Source of the DNA: Paracoccaceae bacterium
Lineage (GTDB): Bacteria > Pseudomonadota > Alphaproteobacteria > Rhodobacterales > Rhodobacteraceae
DNA length: 59,542 bases
Direction: 5' to 3'
Assembly (NCBI GenBank): GCA_014323785.1
Contig: JACONJ010000016.1
Location: 1-59,542, forward strand
Both the position numbers and the translations under genes were made by a program. Each line of letters starts with the position of its first letter. The first letter of the stretch is position 1. The notes beneath the pieces are model-generated. The model was not told where the DNA came from. It searched no databases and saw only the letters and a program-made list of their open reading frames with translations. Of this stretch, positions 26,460-37,102 are shown piece by piece.

Positions 26460-28244
26460 TTACTTGCTCAGGGCTGCGCCGGCACCGCGCGGGATCCGCA
26501 CGCTTTCGACCAAATCCTGGATATGCTTCGGCGGGGCCGCAGTGGCGTTGGACACCACATAGGCCACGGCAAAGTTGAACAACGCGCCGATCGGGCCGAA
26601 ATGCGTGGGCGGAATGCCGAACAGATACTGGCTGGAGTCGAGCATGTTGGTTCCGGGAATGAAGAACCAGCCGAGATAGGCGAACAGGTACAGGCAGGTC
26701 GAAATAAGACCGGCCAGCATTCCCGCAACCGCCCCGGCAGAGTTCATCCGCTTGGAAAAGATGCCCATCATCAGCGTCGGGAACAGGGTAGCCGCGGCCA
26801 GACCAAAGGCCAGTGCCACCACCTGTGCCGCGAAGCCCGGCGGGTTCAGGCCCAGATAGACCGCCACCGCGATGGCACCGGCCATGGAAATCCGGGCAGC
26901 CAGAAGCTCGCCCCGTTCCGAGATCTCCGGGTTGATCACCGATTTGATCAAATCGTGCGAAATCGCCGAGGAGATGGCCAGAAGCAAGCCCGCCGCGGTA
27001 GAGAGCGCGGCAGCGATACCACCGGCCGCGATCAGCGCGATCACCCAGCCCGGGAGCTGCGCGATCTCAGGGTTGGCAAGCACAAGGATGTCACGGTTGA
27101 ACGTGACAAGCTCGTTGCCTTCCCAGCCGCGTTCGGCGGCCAGTGCCTGCATGGCGGGATTGCCGTCATTGTAGTACTGGATCCGGCCGTCGCCGTTCTT
27201 GTCCTCGACGCCCAGAAGGCCAGTGACGGCCCAGGTTTCAAACCAGTCGGGCAGTTCATCGGTAGCCACGGCTTCGCCCTGGATACCCTGGGGCCACATG
27301 GTGGTGGTGATGTTCAGCCGTGCCATGGCCCCTACGGCCGGGGCCGTCAGGTACAGCAATGCGATAAACACCAGTGCCCAGCCGGCAGACCAGCGGGCAT
27401 CGGCCACTTTCGGTACCGTGAAAAAGCGGATGATCACGTGCGGCAAACCCGCGGTTCCGATCATCAGCGACAGGGTATAAAGTGCCATCAGCCATGGGTT
27501 GGTGGTTGCCGTATACTCATTGAAGCCCAGATCAGTCAGCAGACCGTCCAGCGTGGTCAGCAGCGGCTCGCCGCCCTGAATCCCGCCGGGCAGACCTTCG
27601 TTCATGCTGGAAAACAGGCCCAGACCCGGGATGGGGTTGCCCGTCAGTTGCAATGAGATGAAGATGGCCGGAATCGTGTAGGCCGTGATCAGCACACAAT
27701 ACTGCGCCACCTGGGTATAGGTGATGCCCTTCATCCCGCCGAGCACGGCATAAACGAAAACCACACCGCCGGCGATATACAGGCCCAGTTCGCGGGGCAC
27801 CTCAAGGAAGCGGGCAAACGCCACGCCAGCACCCGACATCTGGCCGATGACATAGGTGATGGAGATCACGATAAGGCAGATAACCGCCACCACACGGGCT
27901 GGCTGGCTGTAATACCGGTCGCCCACAAATTCGGGCACCGTGTATTTGCCGAACTTCCGCAGATAGGGGGCAAGCAGCATGGCCATAAGCACATAACCGC
28001 CGGTCCAGCCCATCAGGAACAGCGAGTTGTTATAGCCCACAAAGGCGATAAGACCCGCCATCGAGATGAACGAAGCGGCCGACATCCAGTCCGCTGCCGT
28101 GGCCATCCCGTTGACCACAGGGTTCACGCCGCGGCCAGCGGCGTAGAATTCCCCGGTTGAACCCGCCCGGGCCCAGATCGCGATTCCGAAGTAGAGCGCG
28201 AATGACAGCCCCACCACGATGATATTCAGTGTTGTCTGATCCAT
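26460..28244 (-). CDS. sodium:solute symporter, VC_2705 subfamily (probable acetate/monocarboxylate uptake)
   Basis: This 594-residue integral membrane protein of the SSS family carries the signatures MATAADWMSAASFISMAG and GITYTQVAQYCVLI. A hydrophilic insert of about 90 residues around 330-420 (LPDWFETWAVTGLLG...GDGRIQYYNDGN) is typical of the VC_2705 subfamily rather than classical ActP. It follows a small DUF4212 protein by 15 bases and lies in one direction with adk and acs, so acetate or a similar short acid is the likely substrate, taken up with sodium. DUF294 protein downstream may regulate it. Confidence 0.9.
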   Translation of the reverse strand: MDQTTLNIIVVGLSFALYFGIAIWARAGSTGEFYAAGRGVNPVVNGMATAADWMSAASFISMAGLIAFVGYNNSLFLMGWTGGYVLMAMLLAPYLRKFGKYTVPEFVGDRYYSQPARVVAVICLIVISITYVIGQMSGAGVAFARFLEVPRELGLYIAGGVVFVYAVLGGMKGITYTQVAQYCVLITAYTIPAIFISLQLTGNPIPGLGLFSSMNEGLPGGIQGGEPLLTTLDGLLTDLGFNEYTATTNPWLMALYTLSLMIGTAGLPHVIIRFFTVPKVADARWSAGWALVFIALLYLTAPAVGAMARLNITTTMWPQGIQGEAVATDELPDWFETWAVTGLLGVEDKNGDGRIQYYNDGNPAMQALAAERGWEGNELVTFNRDILVLANPEIAQLPGWVIALIAAGGIAAALSTAAGLLLAISSAISHDLIKSVINPEISERGELLAARISMAGAIAVAVYLGLNPPGFAAQVVALAFGLAAATLFPTLMMGIFSKRMNSAGAVAGMLAGLISTCLYLFAYLGWFFIPGTNMLDSSQYLFGIPPTHFGPIGALFNFAVAYVVSNATAAPPKHIQDLVESVRIPRGAGAALSK

Positions 28245-28259
28245 GATTCGGTTCGTCCC

Positions 28260-28508
28260 TTACTCATCCACCCCATGTTTCATGTCGATCTGGTTCATAC
28301 GCCAAGCGTAGAAGAAGATCAGAACAAGAAACACAAGGATCGATCCCTGCTGGGCAAACCAGAAGCCCAGATCTGTCCCTCCCACTGCGATTCCGCTGAT
28401 CCGCGGGCGCAGCAGAATTGCCAAGCCATAGGACGCAAGCGCCCAGATGACCAGGCAGATGGTTACCAAGCGGATGTTCTCGGCCCAGTATGCGTTGTTA
28501 TCAGCCAT
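28260..28508 (-). CDS. DUF4212 small subunit of the sodium:solute symporter
   Basis: This 82-residue membrane protein has two hydrophobic helices (LVTICLVIWALASYGLAILL and GSILVFLVLIFFYAWRM). The family (DUF4212, also named putative sodium:solute symporter small subunit) is nearly always encoded directly before the VC_2705 symporter, as here with a 15-base gap. The N-terminus MADNNAYWAENIRL and C-terminal MNQIDMKHGVDE are typical. It probably supports assembly or activity of the large subunit. Confidence 0.9.
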   Translation of the reverse strand: MADNNAYWAENIRLVTICLVIWALASYGLAILLRPRISGIAVGGTDLGFWFAQQGSILVFLVLIFFYAWRMNQIDMKHGVDE

Positions 28509-28575
28509 CAGGTTTCTCCCTCTCTTTGGGTTGTTCCGGCCAGCCCTTTTGACCGGTCGGGTCGTATCCGCCGCT

Positions 28576-28593
28576 GCCCCCGTGGCGGGGGGC
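28576..28593 (-). terminator. GC-rich hairpin downstream of adk
   Basis: Six-base arms GCCCCC and GGGGGC with a 6-base loop lie just past the adk stop on the leftward strand. There is no T-tract, so it could be an attenuating or RNA-processing hairpin within the cluster rather than a terminator. Confidence 0.25.
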
Positions 28594-28611
28594 GCCGGAA
28601 TCGGTGTTTAT

Positions 28612-29241
28612 TTATCCCCCTGCCGCCTTGGTCAGCCGTGTTACCAAATTGGACAGGTCGCGGGCGATATCCTTGATCGCGCCCATGGCGGGGATTGTGG
28701 TCAGGGTACCACGGGTGCGGTAATAGCCGATCAACGGCGCGGTTTGCGCGTTGTAGGCGTGCAGGCGCTGTGTCAGCGTTTCTGCATTATCATCGGCCCG
28801 CACTGGCTGCCCGGCGGCACGGGCCTGTTCGGCGCGGTTGAGAATACGCTTTACCAGTGCGGCATCGTCAACCTGCAATTCCAGCACGGCATCAAGGGTC
28901 CGGCCTGTGCTGGCCAAAAGCGCATCCAACGCTTCGGCTTGGGCCAGGGTGCGCGGGAACCCGTCAAAAATAACCCCCCGGGCACAATCCGGGTCGGCCA
29001 GCCGGTCGCGCAGGATCTGCAGCACGATCCCGTCAGAGACGAGATCGCCCCGGTCCATCACGGCCTTGGCCTGTTGGCCTGCGGGCGTTCCCGCGGCCAC
29101 GGCATTGCGCAAAAGGTCGCCCGTTGAGAGCTGCACAAGGCCGAAGCGTTCCTGCAGCATCCGCGCCTGGGTACCCTTCCCGGCACCAGGCGGGCCAAGA
29201 AGGATCAGGTTCACGGGGCGGGCCATGGTGTCTGCTGTCAT
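28612..29241 (-). CDS. adk: adenylate kinase
   Basis: Adenylate kinase interconverts AMP + ATP and 2 ADP. This 209-residue version has the P-loop LLGPPGAGKGTQAR, the AMP-site LSTGDLLRNAV, and FDGFPRTLAQAEAL. The LID region is short and lacks zinc cysteines (ILNRAEQARAAGQP...), so it is a short-form enzyme. It lies 12 bases after acs, an arrangement that makes sense because acetyl-CoA synthetase releases AMP. ATG 29241 has GGGGGT at good spacing; a GTG at 29253 is less likely. It may be a second adk besides the usual one in the ribosomal protein cluster. Confidence 0.88.
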   Translation of the reverse strand: MTADTMARPVNLILLGPPGAGKGTQARMLQERFGLVQLSTGDLLRNAVAAGTPAGQQAKAVMDRGDLVSDGIVLQILRDRLADPDCARGVIFDGFPRTLAQAEALDALLASTGRTLDAVLELQVDDAALVKRILNRAEQARAAGQPVRADDNAETLTQRLHAYNAQTAPLIGYYRTRGTLTTIPAMGAIKDIARDLSNLVTRLTKAAGG

Positions 29242-29253
29242 CTGGACCCCCAC

Positions 29254-31188
29254 TTACATCGAAGCCCGGTTTTTGATCAGATCATCCACAACCGACGGAT
29301 CAGCCAGGGTGGACGTATCGCCAAGCGAATCGAAATCATTCTCGGCGATTTTGCGCAGGATGCGGCGCATGATCTTGCCCGAGCGGGTTTTCGGCAGGCC
29401 CGGGGCCCATTGGATGACATCGGGTTTGGCGATAGGGCCAATCTCGGCCCGGACCCAATCGGACAGCGTTTTCCTGAGCTCTTCCGATGGCTCTTCGTCG
29501 TTCATCAGCGTGACATAGCAATAGATTCCCTGACCCTTGACCGGGTGCGGGTATCCAACCACGGCGGCCTCGCTGACTGTCTCATGCGCAACAAGCGCAC
29601 TTTCGACCTCGGCGGTACCCATCCGGTGGCCCGAGACGTTGATCACATCATCAACGCGGCCGGTGATCCAGTAGTCACCATCTTCATCCCGGCGGCAGCC
29701 ATCGCCAGAGAAGTAATACCCTTTGTAATCGCTGAAATAGGTTTTCACGAAGCGATCATGGTCACCATGGACCGTGCGCATCTGGCCTGGCCAGCTATCG
29801 GCGATGACCAGAACGCCCTCAACCCCGTTGCCCTCGATCACCTCACCCGATGTCGGGTCCAGCACCAGGGGCCTGATGCCGAAGAACGGCTTTTGCGCGG
29901 CACCCGGTTTCAGGGTATGTGCCCCCGGTAACGGGGTCATCATGTGGCCACCGGTTTCGGTCTGCCACCATGTGTCAACAATCGGGCAGCGGCCCTTGCC
30001 GATGTTCTGGTTGTACCAGTTCCAGGCTTCGGGGTTGATCGGTTCGCCCACACTGCCAAGAAGTTTCAGGCTGGACAGGTCGTATTTCTGGACCCATTCG
30101 GTGCCTTTGCCCATCAGTGCGCGGATCGCGGTGGGGGCGGTATAGAACTGGTTGACCTTGTGCTTCTCGCAGATCGCCCAAAAGCGGCCGGCATCGGGCC
30201 AGGTTGGCACACCTTCGAACATCAGCGTGGTGGCCCCATTGGCCAGCGGGCCATAGACAATGTAACTGTGTCCCGTCACCCAGCCCACATCGGCGGTACA
30301 CCAGAAAATATCGCCGTCATGGTAGTCGAACGTGTATTGGTGCGTCATCGAGGCATAGACCAGATAGCCGCCACTGGTGTGGACCACGCCCTTGGGCTGA
30401 CCAGTGGATCCCGATGTGTAAAGGATGAACAGCGGATCTTCGGCGTTCATCTCTTCCGGTGGACAGTCGAACGGGACGCGCGCGGCGACATCATCATACC
30501 AGATGTCCCGCCCGCCGATCCAGGCGACCTGTTCGCCGGTGCGCTTGACGACCAGACACCGCGTTCCCAGAACGTTGTGCAGAAGTGCCTTGTTGACGTT
30601 GTCCTTCAGCCCGGTCACCCGACCGCCCCGGGGGGCCCCATCGGCGGTAATAACAAGTTTGGCACCCGAGCCGTTGATGCGGGCCGCCAGTGCATCGGGT
30701 GAGAAACCGGCAAAAACGATCGAATGGATCGCGCCGATGCGCGCACAGGCCAGCATGGCATAGGCGGCTTCGGGGATCATTGGCAAATAAAGGACGACCC
30801 GGTCGCCTTTCTGCACACCGCATTCCTTTAGCACATTGGCAAAGGTTCCGACGTGCCCGGCCAGCTCGTTATAGGTGATGTGCCGGGCGGGGTCACCCGG
30901 ATCATCCGGCTCAAAGATGATCGCGGTCTGGTCGCCGCGCGTGGCCAGGTGCCGGTCAATGCAATTGGCCGCGACGTTCAGTGTGCCGTCCTCGAACCAT
31001 TTCACATGCACGCTGTCAGGGGCAAAGGAGGTATCCTTGACCTTTGTGAACGGTGTGATCCAGTCGATCCGCCTGCCATGCGTGCCCCAGAACGCCTCGG
31101 GGTTGCTGATCGAAGCGGCGTACATCTCTTCATAGGCAGCGGCGTCAATATGGGCACCGGAAAGCACGTCAGGAATGTCTTTGGGCAA
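29254..31188 (-). CDS. acs: acetyl-CoA synthetase (acetate--CoA ligase)
   Basis: This 644-residue AMP-forming ligase makes acetyl-CoA from acetate, ATP and CoA. Visible motifs are the ATP loop [38 protein letters not shown], and the C-terminal [15 protein letters not shown] whose lysine is the site inactivated by acetylation in the family. Length and start ([14 protein letters not shown]) are standard. It is the first gene of the leftward cluster acs-adk-DUF4212-symporter, matching uptake with activation. The 358 bases upstream should contain the promoter. Confidence 0.95.
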   Translation of the reverse strand: MPKDIPDVLSGAHIDAAAYEEMYAASISNPEAFWGTHGRRIDWITPFTKVKDTSFAPDSVHVKWFEDGTLNVAANCIDRHLATRGDQTAIIFEPDDPGDPARHITYNELAGHVGTFANVLKECGVQKGDRVVLYLPMIPEAAYAMLACARIGAIHSIVFAGFSPDALAARINGSGAKLVITADGAPRGGRVTGLKDNVNKALLHNVLGTRCLVVKRTGEQVAWIGGRDIWYDDVAARVPFDCPPEEMNAEDPLFILYTSGSTGQPKGVVHTSGGYLVYASMTHQYTFDYHDGDIFWCTADVGWVTGHSYIVYGPLANGATTLMFEGVPTWPDAGRFWAICEKHKVNQFYTAPTAIRALMGKGTEWVQKYDLSSLKLLGSVGEPINPEAWNWYNQNIGKGRCPIVDTWWQTETGGHMMTPLPGAHTLKPGAAQKPFFGIRPLVLDPTSGEVIEGNGVEGVLVIADSWPGQMRTVHGDHDRFVKTYFSDYKGYYFSGDGCRRDEDGDYWITGRVDDVINVSGHRMGTAEVESALVAHETVSEAAVVGYPHPVKGQGIYCYVTLMNDEEPSEELRKTLSDWVRAEIGPIAKPDVIQWAPGLPKTRSGKIMRRILRKIAENDFDSLGDTSTLADPSVVDDLIKNRASM

Positions 31189-31547
31189 TGTCTCTACTCC
31201 CTGTAAGGGTGCCAGCGCGGGTTACGGACTTTAACCAGTGCTCCTGGAACGTGTCCTCTGGGCACGTGTTTGATCCGGTCTCTCCTGTCCGGTACCGCCT
31301 GCTTACCCTGTGTTACGGGCTTGCAGTGCGGAACCTTTGCGGCTGTGTTTACATAATCCTGATCAGAATTGAAACAGGCTTTTGCCACCGCATGCGTCCT
31401 CTGTAACATATTTTTCAGCCTTTATGAATCAGCCAGCGAAATTTATATACAAGGCCCGTGAAGCAAAAGTCAACTCGGCTGATGACATAGCCACAGGGTT
31501 GCGCGATTCGTCAGGAATCTGGCACGGGGGATGTCCCGCAACAGGAC
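31189..31547. other. intergenic region, probable acs promoter region
   Basis: About 360 bases, clearly more AT-rich at 31340-31460 than the surroundings. No credible gene is seen. It should carry the acs promoter and the end of the SnoaL-like transcript. I find no clear terminator. Confidence 0.4.
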
Positions 31548-32570
31548 TCAGGCGTTTGCCAGGCCCGGGTGCGTATGTGAGTCCGCGATGGGGTCGCGGC
31601 CCATCTGCCCAAGCAGGTCAATATAGTCCAGCAGCACCCAGTTCTCGGCGATCTGTCGATCCGTGCATCGGTAGAAATCCATCACCCGCAGCGTCAAAGA
31701 TGCGCCGGTGGCGGGTACGCCCAGATAGGGGCCCAGATGGGTCATCGTCATCGAGGGCCAGCCCGAAACGGCGGCATAATGCCCGTCGCCGATGCGGCAA
31801 TAGTGATTGCCGCCCTTGCGGTCCGGAAAGGCGCGCAGAAACCCCGCACGGTGGTGGTCGACGAAACCGTCCCACCCGATGGTTGCGCCGATGCCGCCCG
31901 GCCCATACCACATCATATCCTTGCACCAAAACCCGCCAGTCCCGGTCTGGGCGGGTGAGCCGAAAGTGGCAGGATTGTAATCATGCAGCGCATCCAGCAT
32001 CGCCTCGACGATGCCCAGGCTGCGTGCGCCATTCCCGCGATCCGGCGGGCAGACCCCGTCATGGGTCATGGGGCCGGGGAATGTCAGCGCGGCCCCGTCA
32101 TATCGGGCAAGCGGGAAGCACCCGGTCTGGTGCATCAGGTCAAGAAGGTCAATTATGATTCGGCCCTGGGTGATTTGGCCATTCTCGATCCGGTAGAACT
32201 CTCCGGTGCGCAGAAAAACCAGCCGATCACTGGGCAAAACCCCGAACAACGGCGCGGTGAACCGGCCAGCATAATGCGTCAGGCTGGCCATCCAGGTGCC
32301 GCCTTCGGCCCTTGTGTTCCGGCCGCCGATGAAAATTTCATCACGGCGGTTCAGGTGGCCAAGGGCTGCGCGCATCGGCCAGATAAGCCCTGACAATATC
32401 GCCTGCCGCCCCCGGAGCGTGCCAACCGGGGCACTGATGTCAAACACCGCATCTTTGGCCAGATGCGTTGCGGCAACCCCCTCTGGGTCGGCTGCATTGC
32501 ACCGCCACAGCTCGGTCAAAAACGCCTGAATTTCCGCCCGCGCCTCGGCCATTCCGCCTACCTTCGTCAT
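31548..32570 (-). CDS. SnoaL-like / NTF2-fold polyketide cyclase family protein
   Basis: This 340-residue protein looks like two tandem NTF2-like (SnoaL) domains, about 10-150 and 190-330; each has the cone-fold pattern ending in a strand such as FYRIENGQITQGRIIIDLLDLM or DFYRCTDRQIAENWVLLDYI. Ester cyclases and hydratases of this type act on small carbonyl substrates, but no substrate can be assigned. ATG 32570 and ATG 32552 (after AGGTAGGCGGA) are both possible. The nearest neighbour is a broken LysR gene that may once have regulated this region. Confidence 0.72.
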   Translation of the reverse strand: MTKVGGMAEARAEIQAFLTELWRCNAADPEGVAATHLAKDAVFDISAPVGTLRGRQAILSGLIWPMRAALGHLNRRDEIFIGGRNTRAEGGTWMASLTHYAGRFTAPLFGVLPSDRLVFLRTGEFYRIENGQITQGRIIIDLLDLMHQTGCFPLARYDGAALTFPGPMTHDGVCPPDRGNGARSLGIVEAMLDALHDYNPATFGSPAQTGTGGFWCKDMMWYGPGGIGATIGWDGFVDHHRAGFLRAFPDRKGGNHYCRIGDGHYAAVSGWPSMTMTHLGPYLGVPATGASLTLRVMDFYRCTDRQIAENWVLLDYIDLLGQMGRDPIADSHTHPGLANA

Positions 32571-32791
32571 CTGTGCCTGACAGCAAAGACGTGCCGGATG
32601 ACCGGTGGGAACGCCAGTGTTTTCGCGCAGACATGTGCAAAAACGGAGCAGGTCGGCCTGTGCCCCCGGCTGCGCAGGGCAAAGGGCGATCCGTTCAGCA
32701 TATCAGCCCCCGCAATGGTGGCGATTTGGGATTCATCGGGCGCGATTCCAGACTTTACTTTGGGCTGCTAAACTATATTCGGGTTTTCGTC

Positions 32792-33643
32792 TTAGCCTTC
32801 GATCACCAACTCGGGGAAGCGTCGGGCGGTCTCCCGTATCAGATGGGCAAGCCGCCCACAGGCTGCCGATGCCCCCGCGGCCGTGCGCCAGACCAGCCCG
32901 ACGGATCGCGCAAAGCGGCGGCCGCGGAACGGGCGCACAACAACATCCCGGGCGCGGCCCTCGATCTCGGACTTTACGTAAAGTGCGGGCAGAAAGGTTG
33001 CGCCCATATTCATCGCCACCATCTGCCGCAGCGCATCAAGCGAAGTACCCTCGTAATCATGCAAAAGCGTTGCGCCGGTCTCAATGCACATGGCCGAGAT
33101 GTGATCATGCAGCGTATAGGCCGGCGAGAGCGAGAGGATCGTTTGGTCCGCAAGGTCGGAATCATCCAGAATTTTCTTCCCGGCCAGCGGATGATCCGCG
33201 TGGAGTGCCACCAAGAGCGGTTCGCGGAAGAGCCGCTCGGTCGTAAGTGTCGCCCCCGGGACCGGCAGCTGCGTCAGGATCAGATCGTGTATGCCGTCAT
33301 TCAACTCGCGCCGCAATTCACGCGGGGCAGCTTCGCGGATATAAAGACGTAGATCGGGGTGGCTGCGGTGCAGGTCGCCCACCACATGCGGCATCAGATA
33401 GGGACCAAGCGTTGCCGAGGTGCCAAGACGAATCGTCCCGCCAGGCCCCGATTTCAGCGTGACCGACAGATCAAGAATGCCCTGGGCGGCCTCCAGTATG
33501 TCGTGCGCCCGGGCCGCGACCTCGCGGCCCGCCAGGGTCAGCCGGACAGGCCCGCGGCCGCGTTCAACCAGGGTCAGGCCAAGTGTATCCTCCAGCGTTT
33601 TGACCTGAACCGACAGCGAATGTGTACTTGCCAGCTTTTTCTT
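32792..33643 (-). pseudogene. LysR family regulator, 5'-truncated
   Basis: The leftward frame is open from an in-frame TGA (33644-33646) to TAA at 32792, about 283 codons. It begins within the DNA-binding helix: KLASTHSLSVQVKTLEDTLG matches the recognition helix of LysR proteins, but the first 25 or so residues and any start codon are missing, and neither other frame upstream contains them. The effector domain is complete (RLGTSATLGPYLMPHVVGDL to the C-terminus). ATG 33394 could give only the effector domain. A deletion or rearrangement at about 33640, next to the mrp operon, explains this best. Codon use is otherwise normal. Confidence 0.72.
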
Positions 33644-33967
33644 TCAAGCGTTTATAAGCCCTTGCCTGTTCCGTTGGCAAGGCATGTGTCAAACGGTGCC
33701 CGCCAATCGGGTTTGGCATGCGGCCATGCGCATGGGGCCACTGCTGCATGGCGGGCCTGATGTCGCGTTGGATTGCAGGTTTAATCGGAAATGCCTGTCA
33801 AAACCCCTGTTGTTTCGACGGGCTCATTCGGCAAGGGAACACCATCCGCCAGCAATCGACGGGCAGGCACTTGCCCGGCGGTGGCATTCTGAGGCAAACT
33901 GGTGCACAAAAGCCTGTTCTGATCATCCCGGGCAAGGTCGGGCGCACGGGTATCAGCGGGGTTATCC
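33644..33967. other. intergenic region between LysR remnant and mrp operon
   Basis: These 324 bases contain no convincing gene on either strand; the short frames present have no family-like sequence. It should contain the mrp promoter and the break point that removed the start of the LysR gene. Confidence 0.4.
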
Positions 33968-36319
33968 GTGAATGATTCGGCAAAAGCGAAAGGCAGGCGA
34001 GAATTGGTTGAGTCAACGGGTGGGGTGCCGCGGATCGCGGGTGGTCTGGCGGGATGGATTTCGATCCTGATCCCGGCGGTGATCTTTGCGTATCTGGTGC
34101 GGTTTGTCCCGGCCATCGCCGCCGGAGATGCCGTGCTTTGGGCATATGACTGGGTGCCGTCCCTGGGCATCCGGCTGTCAATTCTGCTTGATGGCCTCAG
34201 CCTGACCTTTGCACTGCTTATTTCGGGCATCGGTGCGCTGGTGACGCTTTATTCTACCCGATACCTGGGCAATCATCCGGAATACCCGCGTTTTGTCCTG
34301 TATTTGCTGGCCTTCATGGTCGGCATGCTGGGCCTGGTGCTGGCCGACAACCTGATCGCGCTGTTCGTGTTCTGGGAGGTCACGACACTTTCCTCTTACC
34401 TGCTGATCGGGTTCACCTCGGATGATGCCAAATCGCGCCGGTCTGCCTTGCAGGCATTGCTGCTGACCGGCACGGGGGGGCTGGCACTTCTGGCGGGTAT
34501 GATCCTGCTGGGCACTATCGCGGGATCGTTCGAGTTAAGCGTGATCCTGACCCGGGGTGAGATGATCCGCGCACACCCGCTTTATGTGCTGATTGTGATC
34601 CTGTTCCTGGCGGGCGCGTTCACGAAATCGGCGCAGTTCCCGTTCCATTTCTGGCTGCCGAACGCGATGGCCGCCCCGACACCGGTCAGTGCCTATCTCC
34701 ATTCGGCCACGATGGTGAAAGCGGGTGTGTTCCTGATGGCGCGGGTAAACCCCGCCCTGGGCGGCACGGATCTGTGGTTCTGGGCCCTGGTTATTGCGGG
34801 CGGCTTCACCACCGTCTTTGCCTCAATCCTGGCGATACGGCAGACCGACATAAAACAAATCCTGGCCTACACAACGCTAATGGCCCTGGGCGCATTGACG
34901 CTGTTTATCGGCGCGGGCACGGCGGATGCGATCAAGGCGATGATGCTGTTTCTGGTGGTGCATTCGCTGTACAAGGCCGCGCTGTTCCTGATGATCGGGA
35001 TCGTCGATCATAAGACCGGCACGCGTGAGGCCGAGGCGCTGCGCGGACTGGGCCGGAAGATGCCGCTGACCTTCCTTGGCGGTGCGCTGGCGGCCATCTC
35101 GATGGCGGGACTCCCGCCGTTCTTCGGCTTCATCGGCAAAGAGTTCCTTTACAAGGCCGGGCTGGAGATGGGGACAGCCACGCTCTGGATCACCGGCACG
35201 ATCTTTGCCGCCTCGGTCCTGATGTTTGCGGCAGCTGGTATCTCGGTGCTGCGGCCCTTCACCGGCAGGCCAGGGGACACGCCAAAACCCGCGCGGGAAG
35301 GGCCATGGGCAATGGTGATCTGCCCCTTGATTCTGGGTGCGTTCTCTCTCGGGTTTGGGGTGTTCCCGGATTATGCGGAGGCCTGGCTGATCGCGCCGGG
35401 GACATGGGCAATCTATGGCGATTACAGCACAGAGGTGGAAATCTACCTGTTCAAGGGGGTGAATGCCGCCTTCATCCTGTCGCTGGTGACCTTTGCTGCG
35501 GGCGCGAGTGTCTATGTGCTCCACCGGCCCTTGCGGGGCTGGCTGGGCCGGGTTTGTGCCGCCAGCCCAATCAGGTTTGATCCGGGTTGGGACCGTCTGC
35601 TTGACGGGGTAAAGGAACTGGCGGCCTGGCAAACACGGTATCTGCAATCGGGTGTGCTGCAGCACTATCTGTTTGTGATCTTCGCGTTCCTTGGCGTGGC
35701 CGTTGCCGTCACCCTCTGGAACCGTGAGGCACTGGCTTTTGATTTGGATTTGGCGGCTGAGCTGAACGGGCTTGTGTTCAAGCACTGGGCGGTGCTGGTG
35801 TTCGTCTCTGCCGGCTCGATCCTGACGGCCATGACCTCCAGCCGGATGACGGCGATTGCCTCGCTTGGGGTTGTCGGCATCGGGGTTGCGCTGATCTTCA
35901 TCATGTTCAGCGCGCCGGATGTGGCGATCACCCAGCTTCTGGTGGAAACGCTGGTCGTGGTTCTGGTGGCTGTTGCGATGCTGAAACTGCCGCATCTGGA
36001 GGTCAGCACCCGCGTGCGCGACACGCGGCTCTGGCATGCAATCCTGGCCATCGGCATGGGTGCGGTGACAACCGCCGTGCTTATTGGCGTTCTGCAAGGC
36101 GATATAGACCGCCGCCTTAGCGACTATTTTGAGGTGACAAGCTGGCCCGAAGCCTATGGCCGGAATATCGTCAACGTCATTCTGGTGGATTTTCGGGCAC
36201 TTGACACATTCGGTGAGATCGCGGTGGTCGTGATCGCGGCCCTGGCGGCCTATGCGCTGCTGCGCGGCACCCATTACATGCGCCCCGGTGGCAGAAGTGC
36301 ACAGGACAGGCCAAGATGA
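33968..36319 (+). CDS. mrpA: Na+/H+ antiporter subunit A (MrpA/MnhA)
   Basis: This largest Mrp subunit has 783 residues and about 20 membrane helices. The first two thirds resemble NuoL of complex I ([53 protein letters not shown]). The last third is the MrpA-specific extension with a DUF4040/MbhE-like part ([20 protein letters not shown]). It exports sodium in exchange for protons as part of a seven-subunit complex. The start is GTG 33968; the N-terminal polar 20 residues are unusual and a later start cannot be excluded. First gene of an operon with 4-base overlaps or 4-base gaps throughout. Confidence 0.92.
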   Translation: MNDSAKAKGRRELVESTGGVPRIAGGLAGWISILIPAVIFAYLVRFVPAIAAGDAVLWAYDWVPSLGIRLSILLDGLSLTFALLISGIGALVTLYSTRYLGNHPEYPRFVLYLLAFMVGMLGLVLADNLIALFVFWEVTTLSSYLLIGFTSDDAKSRRSALQALLLTGTGGLALLAGMILLGTIAGSFELSVILTRGEMIRAHPLYVLIVILFLAGAFTKSAQFPFHFWLPNAMAAPTPVSAYLHSATMVKAGVFLMARVNPALGGTDLWFWALVIAGGFTTVFASILAIRQTDIKQILAYTTLMALGALTLFIGAGTADAIKAMMLFLVVHSLYKAALFLMIGIVDHKTGTREAEALRGLGRKMPLTFLGGALAAISMAGLPPFFGFIGKEFLYKAGLEMGTATLWITGTIFAASVLMFAAAGISVLRPFTGRPGDTPKPAREGPWAMVICPLILGAFSLGFGVFPDYAEAWLIAPGTWAIYGDYSTEVEIYLFKGVNAAFILSLVTFAAGASVYVLHRPLRGWLGRVCAASPIRFDPGWDRLLDGVKELAAWQTRYLQSGVLQHYLFVIFAFLGVAVAVTLWNREALAFDLDLAAELNGLVFKHWAVLVFVSAGSILTAMTSSRMTAIASLGVVGIGVALIFIMFSAPDVAITQLLVETLVVVLVAVAMLKLPHLEVSTRVRDTRLWHAILAIGMGAVTTAVLIGVLQGDIDRRLSDYFEVTSWPEAYGRNIVNVILVDFRALDTFGEIAVVVIAALAAYALLRGTHYMRPGGRSAQDRPR

Positions 36320-36735
36320 ATTCACTGATCCTGAATGCCGCGACCCGGCTTTTGGTGGCACTTTTGCTGCTCTTTTCAATCTACATGCTGCTGCGCGGCC
36401 ACAACCTGCCCGGCGGTGGCTTTATCGGCGGGCTCATCGGTGCCACGGGCTTTGTGCTTTACGCCATCGCCCATGGCTGCGGTGCCACCCGTGCCGCACT
36501 GCGGGTTGAACCGCAGGGGATTGCCATGGCGGGGCTTGGCATTGCCCTGGCCGCGGGTGTCTTCGCGGTCTTCTTCGGCGATGCGCTGTTCACTGGTCAA
36601 TGGCTCTTCATCTTCACAACCGAGGGGGATTACGGCCTGCCCCTGTCCTCGGTCCTGGTGTTCGACATCGGTGTCTACCTGGTGGTGTTCGGCTCGATCC
36701 TGACCATCGTCCTGGCCCTGGAAGAGGAGGTCTGA
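36316..36735 (+). CDS. mrpB: Na+/H+ antiporter subunit B (MrpB/MnhB)
   Basis: This 139-residue membrane protein has four helices and the family core [20 protein letters not shown]; MnhB-domain proteins of this form occur only in Mrp and membrane-bound hydrogenase complexes. Its ATG overlaps the mrpA stop by 4 bases (ATGA), giving coupled translation. Separate MrpA and MrpB subunits make this a standard seven-gene, group-1 operon. Confidence 0.92.
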   Translation: MNSLILNAATRLLVALLLLFSIYMLLRGHNLPGGGFIGGLIGATGFVLYAIAHGCGATRAALRVEPQGIAMAGLGIALAAGVFAVFFGDALFTGQWLFIFTTEGDYGLPLSSVLVFDIGVYLVVFGSILTIVLALEEEV

Positions 36736-36739
36736 GGCC

Positions 36740-37102
36740 ATGGAACTTCTGATTGCCCTTATGGTTGGCATCATGATTACCACCGGCACCTATCTGATGC
36801 TCGCACGCAATGTGCTGCGCTTTATCTTCGGGCTGATCCTGATCTCGAATGCCGCGAACCTGATGATCTTCGTTGCGGGCCGGCTGACCCCGGAACGTCC
36901 CCCCCTGATCCCCGACGGGGCCGATTTCCCCGCCGGGGTCGTGGCCAATGCGCTGCCGCAGGCACTGGTGCTGACCGCCATCGTGATCGGCTTCGGCCTT
37001 TTCGCCTTTGCGCTGACGCTGGTCTATCGCGGCTATCAGTCGCTTGGCACCCTGATGAGCGACGAGATGCGCCTGGCCGAGCCCAGAGAAGACGGCCAAT
37101 GA
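36740..37102 (+). CDS. mrpC: Na+/H+ antiporter subunit C (MrpC/MnhC, NuoK-like)
   Basis: This 120-residue three-helix protein is homologous to NuoK of complex I. The typical segments are GTYLMLARNVLRFIFGLILI and PQALVLTAIVIGFGLFAFAL, where NuoK-like subunits carry residues of the ion path. It lies 4 bases after mrpB and overlaps mrpD by 4 bases. Confidence 0.92.
   Translation: MELLIALMVGIMITTGTYLMLARNVLRFIFGLILISNAANLMIFVAGRLTPERPPLIPDGADFPAGVVANALPQALVLTAIVIGFGLFAFALTLVYRGYQSLGTLMSDEMRLAEPREDGQ

Noticed and set aside
33684-33971. Rightward 95-codon frame before mrpA
   Set aside because: Low-complexity composition, no ribosome-binding sequence of note and no family similarity.
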